A DNA stretch of 64,000 bases, from positions 124,001 through 188,000 of the forward strand of contig CAJYDM010000002.1 in assembly GCA_913757435.1 (NCBI GenBank), in the 5' to 3' direction. Below the pieces are notes generated by a model. It ran no database searches. It was not told the origin of the DNA and was given only the letters and a program-made list of their open reading frames with translations. Positions 26,001 through 34,696 of the stretch are shown here, one piece after another. Source of the DNA: Syntrophomonas sp. DTU019. GTDB taxonomy: Bacteria; Bacillota; Syntrophomonadia; Syntrophomonadales; Syntrophomonadaceae. How positions within the stretch are numbered: position 1 is the stretch's first letter; every line of letters begins with the position of its first letter. Position numbers and translations under genes: made by a program.

Positions 26001-26429
26001 GGCCTTCCTCTCCAGCAGGCGCTCTTCCAGGCCCTCGATGGAGATGAAATTCGGGTCCAGGCCGGCTTCCACGGGGCGCTCCCGCAGCAAAGAGGAGCAG
26101 AACGAGTGGATGGTCCCTACATAGCAGCGATCCAGGTGTTCCAACGCATTCTCCAGGCGTTTTCTAACAACTTCGTCAGCAGCCGCTCTTACCGCCTTTT
26201 CCAGTTCGATCTGCAAGCGCTCCTTCAATTCACCGGCAGCCTTGCGGGTGAAGGTGATGGCAGCCACCTCGTCCAGGCTGGCGGTGCCGCTTGCGACCAG
26301 GGCGATGATGCGCCCCACCAGGCTCTGAGTCTTGCCCGAGCCAGCCCCGGCCTCGATAAAATAGTTCTGTCGCAGGTTTGCTATGATCTTCTGGCGTTGG
26401 ACGCTGTCGGCCAGTTTCTTACTATTCAT
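23082..26429 (-). CDS. addA: ATP-dependent helicase/nuclease subunit A (AddA)
   Basis: A 1,115-residue UvrD-type helicase with C-terminal RecB-type nuclease, the motor-nuclease of AddAB for double-strand break processing. Walker A is AGAGSGKT (residues 27-34), motif II LLIDEFQDTDPIQ, motif III VVGDPKQSIYRFRRAD, motif VI LLYVAATRAK; the nuclease motif is VIDLI...WVIVDYKSDT near residue 1070. Between helicase and nuclease (about residues 846-921) lies a Gly/Thr/Ser repeat region (GTGLSTGFSTV, GTGLGTTGTGVTGAGLSAPF, EWSAPFSSMIGAG) not usual in AddA. ATG 26427-26429 overlaps the addB stop by 8 bases. Confidence 0.93.
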   Translation of the reverse strand: MNSKKLADSVQRQKIIANLRQNYFIEAGAGSGKTQSLVGRIIALVASGTASLDEVAAITFTRKAAGELKERLQIELEKAVRAAADEVVRKRLENALEHLDRCYVGTIHSFCSSLLRERPVEAGLDPNFISIEGLEERLLERKAWDGFILDRYLYHRAELDELAGIDIDPRQLFDAYRTMNLYPEVEKVLVTAPRPVVGGKRRELLDFAQKARQIMPDEEPKPEWDSLQKKVRKVLNWKRIFDLDDDVIFLRLLAELETPKADVTMKRWLNGPQAKDLKQEYQHLWDNSWGPLLQNWREYRYPFVMRFLESAESYYRQLRLAENKLNFQDLLMHCSALLRDNSEVRAYFQGRYPHLLIDEFQDTDPIQAQIMMYLSGEDCQEKDWTRLKPRPGSLFVVGDPKQSIYRFRRADIDTFQQVREQMVAGGGEVLTLTTNFRSHSELVEWINSAFEPLFEESQPPYQADYQAMQAALELCPCEGALENLPVVETGSAAKPSAREDARRVAAWIKSSLEKGITLSAADGTTEKQTLQPQDFLLLMQYKKDMLLYAQALQALGIPYTISGGSDLSSSALVEELYYFLEAIKDPGNGLALVNVLRGCFFGFSDQELYDFKQAGGYWSFLSTVPDHTRLQDREKWLAAWELLGKCWRFSRSLNPSTALHNIIEELGLIPLALTLEMGQSEAAALLQLLELVRQMEAQGITRFAEVVDFIEILRDEPPEDAVDIEGGRQPGVRIMNLHKAKGLESQVVILANPLGAREHKPDYHVNRSGSTPQGYFVISRKRSEFTSQVLAQPRGWQDHCEEERQYQKAEAMRLLYVAATRAKCRLLLSINPKKPETSPWHPLEQYMSVTGTGLSTGFSTVTMGVEGTGLGTTGTGVTGAGLSAPFTSVVGAGSAAETEWSAPFSSMIGAGAVPPAELPESICPDSIEQLKDELKAPLKTLLAPSYQRQTITEQAKSGQDSPRRQVTGKGTSWGSAVHRALERLALEPAIVNDDDRLLAILEVEERPAEELAELRATLQQVMAQPIWQRMQHAEAILTEVPFGIRQGDTYISGVIDLIFREESGWVIVDYKSDTIIDEAHRQELLSYYQPQVDAYQQYWQNITGENVAEATILFV

Positions 26430-29400
26430 ATTGCTGCAGCTCCCTCCATACGTCCAGTACATGGTTCCCGGAATCCTTATATACAGCTTTGACCTTTTCA
26501 CTGGCTGTGCTGCCCCGGCAAATCGGGCGGTAATCACAGAAACCACAGCTGCGGGCTTCATGGGTGGGGTTGAACACCGCCTGCCCCATCAAGTCAAACA
26601 CCTTCTCCAGGGCTTGCAGTCCCTCGCAGCGCCTGCTCCGGCTGCGCATCCGCACCTGCCCCTCTCCTTTGGGGGTGGGGAAAATATACCCAGCCTGATC
26701 CACCTCCACCGCCTGCCCCTTGACCTGGCTAAGCAAAATCTCCGCGGCTACACTGTAGACCACATGCTGGATCTGCTTGCCTTGCATGACGTAGCCCCGT
26801 TCCGGGTAGCTGTAGGTGCTGCCGGTCTTATAGTCCCATACCTGATAATGCCCCTGACCATCCGTGTCGATCCGGTCGATTTTACCGCGCAGGAGGAAGG
26901 CCTCTCCGGAGGGCAAGGGTATCTTTATGGCCTCAGCCTTGCCCATTCCCGCCTGAGCTGTTTCTTCCGCCCCCAGCCCAAAGGGCACCTCAAAAAAGGC
27001 CGGCCGGCTTTTCCCTTGCTGCTCCTGTTCCTCCAGCATGGCATGAAAGATCTCCAGCCCCTGCAAGAGATCCTGTTTCTCTAATTGGTAAATGATGGTG
27101 CTAGGGGGTGGGATCGCAGCCGCCACATTTTCAATCTCCTCCAGCGCATATTGAGCCAAGATAGTTTTGTCGGTTCCGTGTGTGCCTGAGCAGACAGCCT
27201 GCAGGTAGCGGCAGTAGATGGCGTGCAAAAGCGAACCCCGGTTTTTGGCATCTAACCACAGGTCTTCTTCCAATTCCAGTTCCTCAGGGGGTTTTACCCC
27301 AAGTATATATTTGAGGAAGTAGCCGAAGGGACATTTGGCCGCCGACTCCAGCGCGCTGGCCGACATCACCAGTTTAGGGTTTTCGCGGGGGTCTAAAAGC
27401 CATCCGTCTATAGTTAGCAGCCCATCATAGGCGGTGATGTCCCCTCTCTGCCGCTCAAGATGCGCGGTGAGCCCGCTGTCTAAGAGGGGATACAGCTTGA
27501 GGACTCGCTCCTCATCTACCATCGCATCATTGCGGCAGCGGATTTGATGGAGCCACCATTCGGTTTCGTTTAGAATCTGCGCTTGCTGATCTGGATAATA
27601 AGTGGCAGGTGGCGGCAGTGATTTAAAAAAAGTGCTGTAATCGGCCTGAAAGTCTCCGCTTATTAGTCTGTAGACCTGCAGCAGGAGGGCCGAAGGCAAG
27701 CAGGCCCGGCTATCCAGGACGTCGAAACAGGGGAAACTTAAAGTTACATGGCCGCGCTGCGCGGCCAGAAAGCGTGCTAGCCGGTAAATGCCCTGGCCCT
27801 GCTCATCGCGGCTTAGATCCAGATGTGTGGATATTCGCTGTCGTTCTTCATCTAAAAGCACCGGGTCTTGCAGGGAGGGCTGGTCCAAAGCCCCCGCATC
27901 CATCCCCAGAACGAAGACATAAGGCTTCCGTATCCACTCGGCATGGCCGAGTGAGGCTACATGCAGATGCCCCGGCCGGGGGCTTGCCGCTCCCACCCTG
28001 AGTCCGGCCATGCATTGCTCCAAACGCTGCCAAGCTTCTTCAGCAGGCACCTCCACCAGATGGTTAACGCCCTCTTGAGCCAGCATCTGCTGTAAAGCGG
28101 AAATCGCCTGGGAAGAAATCTCGCTGTCGGTCACTGCCCAACCTTCTATTATCGCAGCCAGTCCCTGGCAAACTATAGGGTAGGAAATCAGATTATTTTC
28201 ATCTCCGGCAGGTATGGCATACATCACCGCCTGCAAGAATTGCTGTATCTCGCCTATACTCTGACTCTCCCGAACCAGTCTTGCCAATCGGGATTGGTGA
28301 CCTTCGGCCTCGGCCCGAGCCTGGGAATTGAGGTTTTCCTCGAGCAGTCTATTTATAGCTGGCAAACAGCGCTCCCGTCCCCAGCCAATACCGGCCTGCC
28401 GCAGCAATCGGCCTGCCTCCGTGGGGTGGGACATTTTCAAGCCCCCACTGATAAAGAGGCGATACAGGCTGGTCTCTCTCCAGCCGCTCTCGATCCACTG
28501 CAGCATTCCCTGGAACAGACGCCCCGGGGCGGTATATTGCACTGGAATGCCGCTGCCTAAGGTTACTGGAAACCCTGCCTGGTGTGCCTGAGCATAAATC
28601 AGCGAAAGATAGTTGCTGCTGTGAACAGCGGTTATGAGGACCTGGTCCAAAGGCAGGCGAAGCGATTTGATAAGCCGCAGAACTTGGGCTGCTTCGTTGC
28701 TCCGTCCATAAGCCTGAAATATCGCCACCTGAGCTTTGTTGACATGAGGGGCCAATTGGGGTTGGAATATGTAGGATAGTTCAGATTGAGGTGCTATTTG
28801 CGGTCCGGGAAGCATGAACTGGTTGGGGGATATGCACAAAACCGGCTCTGCAGGCAGCACTTCCCCGCCGTTCTTTAAGACCTCCTCAACAAAGCGTCTG
28901 GCCAGGGCGGGCAGTACCAGATGTTGAGGAATGAAGACCGGCTGGCTATTCAAGCCGGTACTGCACCGGGCCAATCGGTCAGCGGCCAGTCGGTATACTT
29001 GGGCAGCATCGACCAAGTTGCGGTTTTTCAGAGCCTGTATGTAACCGATGAGGATTTTTCGGACCTCATCACCTTTCACTCCATCCACAAACTGGGTGGG
29101 GTCGATCTGTCCCGGCTCGACTCCTGCCAGGCGCAGCTCCATGATACTGTTAAACACCACCCGGGCCAGTATGCCCTTTTCCTGCAGCGGTCCGAAGTAC
29201 CGCAGCAGCCCTTGCCCCTGCAGATCGTTCAGAACATTTTCCAAAACACTCAAGAGCTGTTGATCTGAAGTCAGGGTGCAACCCTGCCGCAGCAATTCCT
29301 CTTGTGCATATTCCGCGGCCAGCCCCAGTGGAGTAGTCGGCCTCAGGTTGACCCAGGGCGTACCCGCCTGGGCCAGAGCCTCCAACAACTGATGTCCGTC

Positions 29401-29484
29401 CCGCAAATGCGGCACCAAGAGCAATTTGTTCTGCCAGGGATACCTCTTGACAGCCTCAGCCAGCCCTTGCAGCAAAACGTTCAT
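26422..29484 (-). CDS. addB: AddB-like exonuclease subunit
   Basis: A 1,020-residue partner of AddA. The C-terminal nuclease shows GKIDRIDTDGQGHYQVWDYK and the four iron-sulfur cysteines (KCPFGYFLKYILG plus CGFCDYRPIC). The middle has helicase-like LGMDAGALDQPSLQDPVLLD and AQRGHVTLSFPC. The N-terminus (MNVLLQGLAEAVKRYPWQNK) lacks the Walker A motif present in Bacillus AddB, so this is a shorter, ATP-site-less version. It precedes addA with an 8-base overlap. Confidence 0.9.
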   Translation of the reverse strand: MNVLLQGLAEAVKRYPWQNKLLLVPHLRDGHQLLEALAQAGTPWVNLRPTTPLGLAAEYAQEELLRQGCTLTSDQQLLSVLENVLNDLQGQGLLRYFGPLQEKGILARVVFNSIMELRLAGVEPGQIDPTQFVDGVKGDEVRKILIGYIQALKNRNLVDAAQVYRLAADRLARCSTGLNSQPVFIPQHLVLPALARRFVEEVLKNGGEVLPAEPVLCISPNQFMLPGPQIAPQSELSYIFQPQLAPHVNKAQVAIFQAYGRSNEAAQVLRLIKSLRLPLDQVLITAVHSSNYLSLIYAQAHQAGFPVTLGSGIPVQYTAPGRLFQGMLQWIESGWRETSLYRLFISGGLKMSHPTEAGRLLRQAGIGWGRERCLPAINRLLEENLNSQARAEAEGHQSRLARLVRESQSIGEIQQFLQAVMYAIPAGDENNLISYPIVCQGLAAIIEGWAVTDSEISSQAISALQQMLAQEGVNHLVEVPAEEAWQRLEQCMAGLRVGAASPRPGHLHVASLGHAEWIRKPYVFVLGMDAGALDQPSLQDPVLLDEERQRISTHLDLSRDEQGQGIYRLARFLAAQRGHVTLSFPCFDVLDSRACLPSALLLQVYRLISGDFQADYSTFFKSLPPPATYYPDQQAQILNETEWWLHQIRCRNDAMVDEERVLKLYPLLDSGLTAHLERQRGDITAYDGLLTIDGWLLDPRENPKLVMSASALESAAKCPFGYFLKYILGVKPPEELELEEDLWLDAKNRGSLLHAIYCRYLQAVCSGTHGTDKTILAQYALEEIENVAAAIPPPSTIIYQLEKQDLLQGLEIFHAMLEEQEQQGKSRPAFFEVPFGLGAEETAQAGMGKAEAIKIPLPSGEAFLLRGKIDRIDTDGQGHYQVWDYKTGSTYSYPERGYVMQGKQIQHVVYSVAAEILLSQVKGQAVEVDQAGYIFPTPKGEGQVRMRSRSRRCEGLQALEKVFDLMGQAVFNPTHEARSCGFCDYRPICRGSTASEKVKAVYKDSGNHVLDVWRELQQYE

Positions 29485-29513
29485 ACCCTCTCCCCCTCCC
29501 AGGTGTGAACGGC

Positions 29514-29960
29514 TTATTTTTGGAACATAGCCTTGATTTTGTCGATTACCTTGCTGCCGATCATCTCATCAGCGGAGTCTACAATTTGCTGAACCAGCCT
29601 AAGCACATCCTGGTCTCCGGCCCAATGTTTTTTGACCAGTTCCGGGTCGGTCTCATTGAGCATGTTATTGAGGATATAGGCTGCTACTACCAGGTCATCG
29701 GCAAATCCCAGGGGGCCTAACAGGGCTTCGGGGATGAGGTCGATGGGGCTGATGAAGTAAGCCAGACCCAAACCCAGCTTTGCTTTGTAACTGTCTGGAA
29801 CGTCCGGATCCAGGGTTAGCTTGACCAAGAGATGGAACACATCCGGCACCGCCAGGATATAATCGGCCCAGCGGTTGTCCTTGCCCTCCTCAGTCTGCAT
29901 CCAGGAGTGGATCTTGTTGCGTATGGATTGATAGAAATCGTAATTCTGGTCTTCTACCAT
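29514..29960 (-). CDS. DUF1232 (YkvA-like) protein
   Basis: A 148-residue protein with the DUF1232 core: YKAKLGLGLAYFISPIDLIP followed by GPLGFADDLVVAAYILN. The hydrophobic core suggests membrane association. Function unknown. It lies 29 bases upstream of addB on the same strand and may be co-transcribed. Confidence 0.85.
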   Translation of the reverse strand: MVEDQNYDFYQSIRNKIHSWMQTEEGKDNRWADYILAVPDVFHLLVKLTLDPDVPDSYKAKLGLGLAYFISPIDLIPEALLGPLGFADDLVVAAYILNNMLNETDPELVKKHWAGDQDVLRLVQQIVDSADEMIGSKVIDKIKAMFQK

Positions 29961-30434
29961 AATAGCCTCCTTAAAAATCGAATTTACTTATCGCAAGCGG
30001 CTTGGGAATCTACTGCCGCCAACTTTTCTTTCTACAGCTCAGGCTTGCGATTGCTCTGCCGCCTGCTTTTTTCTCCACAACTCGGCTTAATTGTCTCTAT
30101 CAGGTGAGCGCTTTGGTTTGATAATGAAGCATAACCCGCTATGGGGACACTAAGCTGTCACTAAATAGTCAACTCGCGCCGTGTTTAAAAGACATATCAT
30201 TAGTATTATCACACTGGAAGCGGATACTGATTCCTAAAAACAGGCAATTCCCGGCAACGCTTCCGTTCCGAAATGCTTAAATTGTATTCGATTTTAACCA
30301 GGCGGCGCCCAGGCCGCTCAGGCAGCAACACCTGAACCACCATTGGCAACCCGGCCTGTCGTCCATATCACGATAGCACCAACCAACTCACCGGCTGACC
30401 CAAGCCGAGATCTCAGCATACGCTTCTAATAATA
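29961..30434. other. 474-base intergenic region
   Basis: Contains the family-2 repeat at 30131-30165. No supported gene; one minus-strand stretch (about 30220-30350) reads as plausible protein without a start and is not called. Confidence 0.4.
30131..30165. repeat. Intergenic repeat, family 2, copy 2
   Basis: ATAACCCGCTATGGGGACA followed by GTCACTAAA, matching 17344-17378 in order and spacing. Confidence 0.5.
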
Positions 30435-31718
30435 CTAAAGTCTTCTACCGTAAAGCTCTGCAACTCTAAGCGCCTGTGCCAGGATCTTTTTCCTTAGGCC
30501 AGGGGGCTCCAAAACCTCGACCTGATTCCCCCATTGCATGATCCAGCTCTGCATCTCAATGAGGCCGCAAACCTCAAATTGCACTATCACCGAACCGTCT
30601 GGCAAATCCTCTATGATCTCCTGACTGGGGTGGTAGCACAGTTTTTTCACCCTGGAAGCTACCTGTGCAGAGAAGCGCAATCGCACCATTTGCACCGGGT
30701 CATCACAGAAAACTCCCCAGCTGGCACCGATGTGTTGGCTTAATGAGAAATCCTGGGGATAGTCGAATTTATCAGCCTCGCGGCTCACCAGATGCTGAAT
30801 CTGATCCACCCGGAAGGTCCTGATCTCTGCATTCTTGCCCTGCCGGGCGATTACGTACCACACATTGCGCTTGCACACCAGGCCCAGTGGTTGCAGAAGG
30901 CGCGAGGAGGTCTTGCCGGAGTTGTTCACATAATCTACCTTGACATGATAAGATTCGCTTACCGCCCGAACTAACTGGCCCAGGATGTGTCCGAATTGCT
31001 CAGGCTGGCTAAGGGTATCACCCAATATATAGATACGCTCTTTGAGCAATTGGGCGCGCTCTGGCATGCCTTTGAAGAAGCCCTTCTCCATGTTGACCCG
31101 AACCGAGCTGACCGCATCATCCAACAGGGTGTTGCGGTGCATCAGGGTGGAGACGTAGAGCACTGCGGCGCTCTCCAGGCTCAGCTTGGGGAGGTATTCT
31201 TGTTTGAGACGATAGGTCTTGTTATTGCTGCCGGATGAGGGGCGGTCAATGGCGATGCCGAACGATTCCAGGCGGGCCAGGTCCCTTTGCAGGGAACGCT
31301 TTATTGAGGCCTCTTTAGGAAGCTCCGAAGTGTATTGCTCCAACAACTCGCGATAGTGTTTAAACAGAGATTCAAAGCGTATGCCCCCATCGCGGCTGGC
31401 CTGCTCCAGGTCATGGTATAGGTAGATGAGCCGCTCCGCCAAAGGCGGCCGTCCCTCAGCTCCATCATCGCCATCCAGATACTCCTCGATCTCGCAGATG
31501 GTGAGATAATGCCCGTCTTTTACAACCGTGAAAGTGCCATCCTGACAGAGGTCCTTGTCTCCGGCCAGACCGAGCAGCAAACGGTACAGGCTGGCTTGGG
31601 AACGGATTTTGACCGCCGCCATCACCGCTTCTGGCGTAGACCCGGGGTGATTGCTGATGAAATCGCGTGCCTCGGTGGCCTTCTGGGCCAGGGCGGTGGT
31701 ACGGGTTGAAACCGCCAT
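30435..31718 (-). CDS. WYL-domain transcriptional regulator
   Basis: A 427-residue regulator. The N-terminal quarter has helical, HTH-like character (TPEAVMAAVKIRSQASLYRLL), the middle contains an HTH with SIKRSLQRDLARLESFGIAI, and the WYL domain spans about residues 235-320 (VKVDYVNNSGK, RLLQPLGLVCKRNVWYVIA, RTFRVDQIQHLV), followed by a WCX-type C-terminal part. WYL proteins sense ligands or nucleic acid and often control DNA repair or defence genes; the addBA neighbourhood is suggestive only. Confidence 0.88.
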   Translation of the reverse strand: MAVSTRTTALAQKATEARDFISNHPGSTPEAVMAAVKIRSQASLYRLLLGLAGDKDLCQDGTFTVVKDGHYLTICEIEEYLDGDDGAEGRPPLAERLIYLYHDLEQASRDGGIRFESLFKHYRELLEQYTSELPKEASIKRSLQRDLARLESFGIAIDRPSSGSNNKTYRLKQEYLPKLSLESAAVLYVSTLMHRNTLLDDAVSSVRVNMEKGFFKGMPERAQLLKERIYILGDTLSQPEQFGHILGQLVRAVSESYHVKVDYVNNSGKTSSRLLQPLGLVCKRNVWYVIARQGKNAEIRTFRVDQIQHLVSREADKFDYPQDFSLSQHIGASWGVFCDDPVQMVRLRFSAQVASRVKKLCYHPSQEIIEDLPDGSVIVQFEVCGLIEMQSWIMQWGNQVEVLEPPGLRKKILAQALRVAELYGRRL

Positions 31719-32154
31719 ATTTTCACACCCTTCCTGACAGATTCAGCTCCCATTGCAGGGGGTATTGCCCCGCCTTAATGCCATATTATGTATATTATAT
31801 ACAGATTTCGGATTGTGGCGATAGCAGGGCGTCAGGTGTAGATAACGAGCGGCAGGGTGGAACCGGGCTGCACAATTGGAGTGGGCGTCGTATCAGTTGC
31901 TATTAAGTTGCTGCCAGGAGGGTCGGTGCGGGATTGTTGAGAGCAGATAGGCAGGTGTTTTGCGGCGTGGTCTATCTTGCCGTTTGTTGATCCACACCCG
32001 ACTTTTGAAGGCTCATGTGCCCAAAAGCGGGAAAAAAACCGCCCATACCTGGAATGTCTGCGCTCCTGCGGGCCTGCTTGCGTACCTTTTATACTGGTAA
32101 AAATCTTATCGAGCGTATGTTACAAAAAAATGTCCGGTATAACACAAGCCCTTG
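31719..32154. other. 436-base intergenic region
   Basis: Between the WYL gene start and the histidine kinase stop. A palindromic AT stretch (TGTATATTATATACA, 31790-31804) is visible and includes a minus-strand TATAAT, possibly the -10 for the WYL gene. Nothing else is recognised. Confidence 0.4.
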
Positions 32155-33603
32155 CTAGGCGGTATCAATTTCAAACCAGAACGCTACTCCTCCGGGGCGG
32201 TTCTCCATTCCGTAGAGGTTTTGGTCGAGTTCCATAATGGCCCGGACCACCGCCAGGCCCAGGCCGGTTCCGCCGTAGGCGCGGGTACGGGCCTTATCCA
32301 CTTTATAGAAGCTGGTAAAAAGTCTGGGCAAAGCCTCTGCAGGAATTTGCGAACCGGAGTTGAAGACGGTGACGCGCAGTTTGCTTCCCCGGGGCTCTAC
32401 CTCGATAGAGAGCTGTTTGGCTTCATCGATATGGTTCAGGGCATTGTTAATATAGTTCATCAGGACCTGCTCAGTGCGGGTTATGTCTGCATTGACCGGC
32501 AGCGAGGGGCTCCACTGCAGAACCGGGTCGATGCCCTTTTCAGACAGAAGAGGCTCGAATTTGTTTATCACCAACTGCAGCAGCCCGGCCAGGTCGAATT
32601 CCTCCTTATCCAAGGTAAACCCTCCCGACTCCAGTTGCGACAGTTCCAGCAGTTCCCGCACCAGTTTATCCATTTTGCTGGATTCGTCCATTATTACATC
32701 GCAGTAGAAATTCTTACTGTTCTCATCTTCGGCCACGTTTAGCTTTAAGCCTTCGGCATAGCCCTGTATCAAGGACAAGGGGGTCTTGAGTTCATGCGAC
32801 ACATTGGAGATGAATTCACGGCGCATCTCATCGATCTGCCGTTCTCTCTCCACTTCCTCCTGAAGGCGGGCATTGGCGGCCTGCAATTCCGAGATGGAAC
32901 GGTGTAATTGCTCGGACAGGGAGTTTAGGCTATTGCTCAGCTGCCCCAGTTCATCCTGGCTGTTGACCTCCACCTTTTGACTGAAGTCCAGCCGAGTCAT
33001 ATTCTGGGCGATGCGGTTCATCTCCAGTATGGGCTGGGTGAAGCGTGCTGCAAACAGGAAGGCGACCATACCCCCTAATAGCAAAGTGATCACTCCGGTG
33101 AACAGGAAGAAGCGGTTAGCCACCGCAGCATTGGCCTGTATGGCCGCCAAAGGAGTGCTCAGGACCAGTATATCGTGGTTGTTCAACAGATAGACCAGAT
33201 TCATAAATTCGGCGTTGAGTCGCAGGTCGTGGGTGATGAGGTTAAAGCTGCCGTACCTTTGCAGTTCAACATAACGCTCGGCGATCATGGCCTGACTGAG
33301 GTCACTGCGCTGGGAGAGGTTGCGCCTGGGGAGGGAGAGGTATTTAGCCTGCAGGTGGCTGTCCAGGATGATGACGTTTAAGCTGGCGGTGCTCTCGGCG
33401 CCTTCCAGGGCCAGGAGGATGTCCTCGGGAGCGCCGCGGTATTGCTTGTCGATTATCTCGGCGGTGGAATCCAAGAGGTCCATCTTTTGATTCAAATAGT
33501 AGCTTTCCAGATAGTTGTTGTTTAAGAATATGGAGAAGGCCACGAAGAAAAGAATCACCACTGCCAGGCCGATGAATAATTTGGAACGGATGGACTTGAT
33601 CAT
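32155..33603 (-). CDS. Sensor histidine kinase
   Basis: A 482-residue membrane kinase. Helix 1 is near residues 8-28, an extracytoplasmic sensor follows to about 168, helix 2 is TGVITLLLGGMVAFLFAA, then HAMP, HisKA with the phospho-accepting His in FISNVSHELKTPLSLIQGYA, and the ATP-binding domain with NYINNALNHI and GGTGLGLAVVRAIM. Its start overlaps the response regulator stop by 4 bases, so the two are translated together. The sensed signal is unknown; context suggests envelope state. Confidence 0.93.
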   Translation of the reverse strand: MIKSIRSKLFIGLAVVILFFVAFSIFLNNNYLESYYLNQKMDLLDSTAEIIDKQYRGAPEDILLALEGAESTASLNVIILDSHLQAKYLSLPRRNLSQRSDLSQAMIAERYVELQRYGSFNLITHDLRLNAEFMNLVYLLNNHDILVLSTPLAAIQANAAVANRFFLFTGVITLLLGGMVAFLFAARFTQPILEMNRIAQNMTRLDFSQKVEVNSQDELGQLSNSLNSLSEQLHRSISELQAANARLQEEVERERQIDEMRREFISNVSHELKTPLSLIQGYAEGLKLNVAEDENSKNFYCDVIMDESSKMDKLVRELLELSQLESGGFTLDKEEFDLAGLLQLVINKFEPLLSEKGIDPVLQWSPSLPVNADITRTEQVLMNYINNALNHIDEAKQLSIEVEPRGSKLRVTVFNSGSQIPAEALPRLFTSFYKVDKARTRAYGGTGLGLAVVRAIMELDQNLYGMENRPGGVAFWFEIDTA

Positions 33604-34271
33604 GCCAAAACCTCGAAGCGGTAGCCGAGGCCGCGCACGGTTTGAATATAATCGCCTTTGTCAGCCAGTTTGAGGCGCAGTTTCTTGATGTGAGTATCCA
33701 CGGTGCGCACATCACCGAAGAAATTGTAATCCCACACCGCGTTCAGAATTTGGTCTCGGCTTAAGGCTAGGCCCTGATTATTGGCCAGATACAGCAGCAG
33801 TTCATATTCTTTAGGGCTCAAATGGACGCGTTCCCCGTCTACCCTGACCAATCTGGCACTCTCATCGATTTCCAGGCCGTTTAGGGAATGTACGCTGCGG
33901 GACAACTGCCCGCTGCGCCGCAGCAGGGCTTGCACCCGGGCCATCAACACCTGGGGGCTGAATGGCTTGGTTATGTACTCATCTGCGCCCAGCTCGAAGC
34001 CGAACAGCTCATCCGACTCCTGGCCGCGGGCGGTGAGCATTATCACCGGCAGAGAAGAATTGCGGCGGATCTCCCGGCACACCGTCCAGCCATCGCATTC
34101 CGGCATCATCACGTCCAGGATGGCCAGGGCCAGATCATGGTGTTCATTGAAAACCTCCAGGGCCTCTCTGCCGTCGGCTGCTTCAATGGGTGCGAAACCC
34201 TCGCGGCGCAAAAAATCGCCCACCAGGCGGCGGATGCGGGATTCGTCATCTGCGATGAGGATTTTTTTCAT
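33600..34271 (-). CDS. OmpR-family response regulator
   Basis: A 223-residue two-domain regulator. Receiver: DDESRIRRLV, phosphorylated Asp in LAILDVMMPECDGW, Thr in VIMLTARGQESDE and Lys in YITKPFSPQVL. C-terminal winged helix: HLSPKEYELLLYLANNQGLA and VRTVDTHIKKLRLKL, ending in VRGLGYRFE. Such regulators bind tandem direct repeats, and matching boxes lie at 34584-34601 and 34697-34714. Confidence 0.95.
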   Translation of the reverse strand: MKKILIADDESRIRRLVGDFLRREGFAPIEAADGREALEVFNEHHDLALAILDVMMPECDGWTVCREIRRNSSLPVIMLTARGQESDELFGFELGADEYITKPFSPQVLMARVQALLRRSGQLSRSVHSLNGLEIDESARLVRVDGERVHLSPKEYELLLYLANNQGLALSRDQILNAVWDYNFFGDVRTVDTHIKKLRLKLADKGDYIQTVRGLGYRFEVLA

Positions 34272-34376
34272 GTAATATTCCCTTCTGCTGTAGACAATTC
34301 TATTAAATCTTGAATACTTCTTAAAACCACTAACAATACTGAGGCCAACGGCCTGTTTGTCAGTTCTTTTTATAAT

Positions 34377-34390
34377 TAATGATAATCATT
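34377..34390. promoter_or_regulatory. Fur-box-like palindrome
   Basis: TAATGATAATCATT matches the core of the classical Fur box (GATAATGATAATCATTATC) over 14 contiguous bases. It lies in the roughly 290-base leader of the response regulator gene and overlaps a weak minus-strand promoter-like pair (TTGGCA, then ATTATA after 17 bases). Confidence 0.35.
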
Positions 34391-34567
34391 CAATGCCAAT
34401 CCAAGCCCAATTCCATTGCAAAAATTTTCCTTATGAAAATCTGCCCCCCTTAGGATGAAGATTTCCATGATTCCTGGTGTATTTCTAAAAATATCAGGAA
34501 TAATCCAATGATCATCTAGGGCCCTATGAGTTTTTGCAGTGGTATCAAACCTTAATTTATATCCAAT

Positions 34568-34601
34568 ATTCTAGTCCGGTCTTGTGAACATTCCGTGAAC
34601 A
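34568..34601 (-). promoter_or_regulatory. Response-regulator box and promoter of the two-component operon
   Basis: On the minus strand TGTTCAC (34595-34601), four bases, TGTTCAC (34584-34590), ten bases, then TAGAAT (34568-34573). Two 7-mers at 11-base spacing placed 10 bases before a -10 is the layout of PhoB/OmpR-type activated promoters. Confidence 0.7.
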
Positions 34602-34696
34602 CATATCTCTTTCCTTTTTATAGCCTATCTCCGCCCAAATATCAAAATTCCTCATGTAGTTAACGAAACTCATACCTGCCAAATAATTTCACTCGG

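Noticed and set aside
24000-29300. Long plus-strand ORFs opposite addA and addB
   Set aside because: They are shadows of GC-rich coding sequence on the minus strand, without ribosome sites or domains.
30220-30350. Minus-strand frame reading PERPGRRLVKIEYNLSISER
   Set aside because: No start, ribosome site or recognisable family; left as intergenic.
31786-31806. TATATTATATACA palindrome as an operator for the WYL regulator
   Set aside because: AT-rich and simple; could be only a -10 region, and no second site is found.
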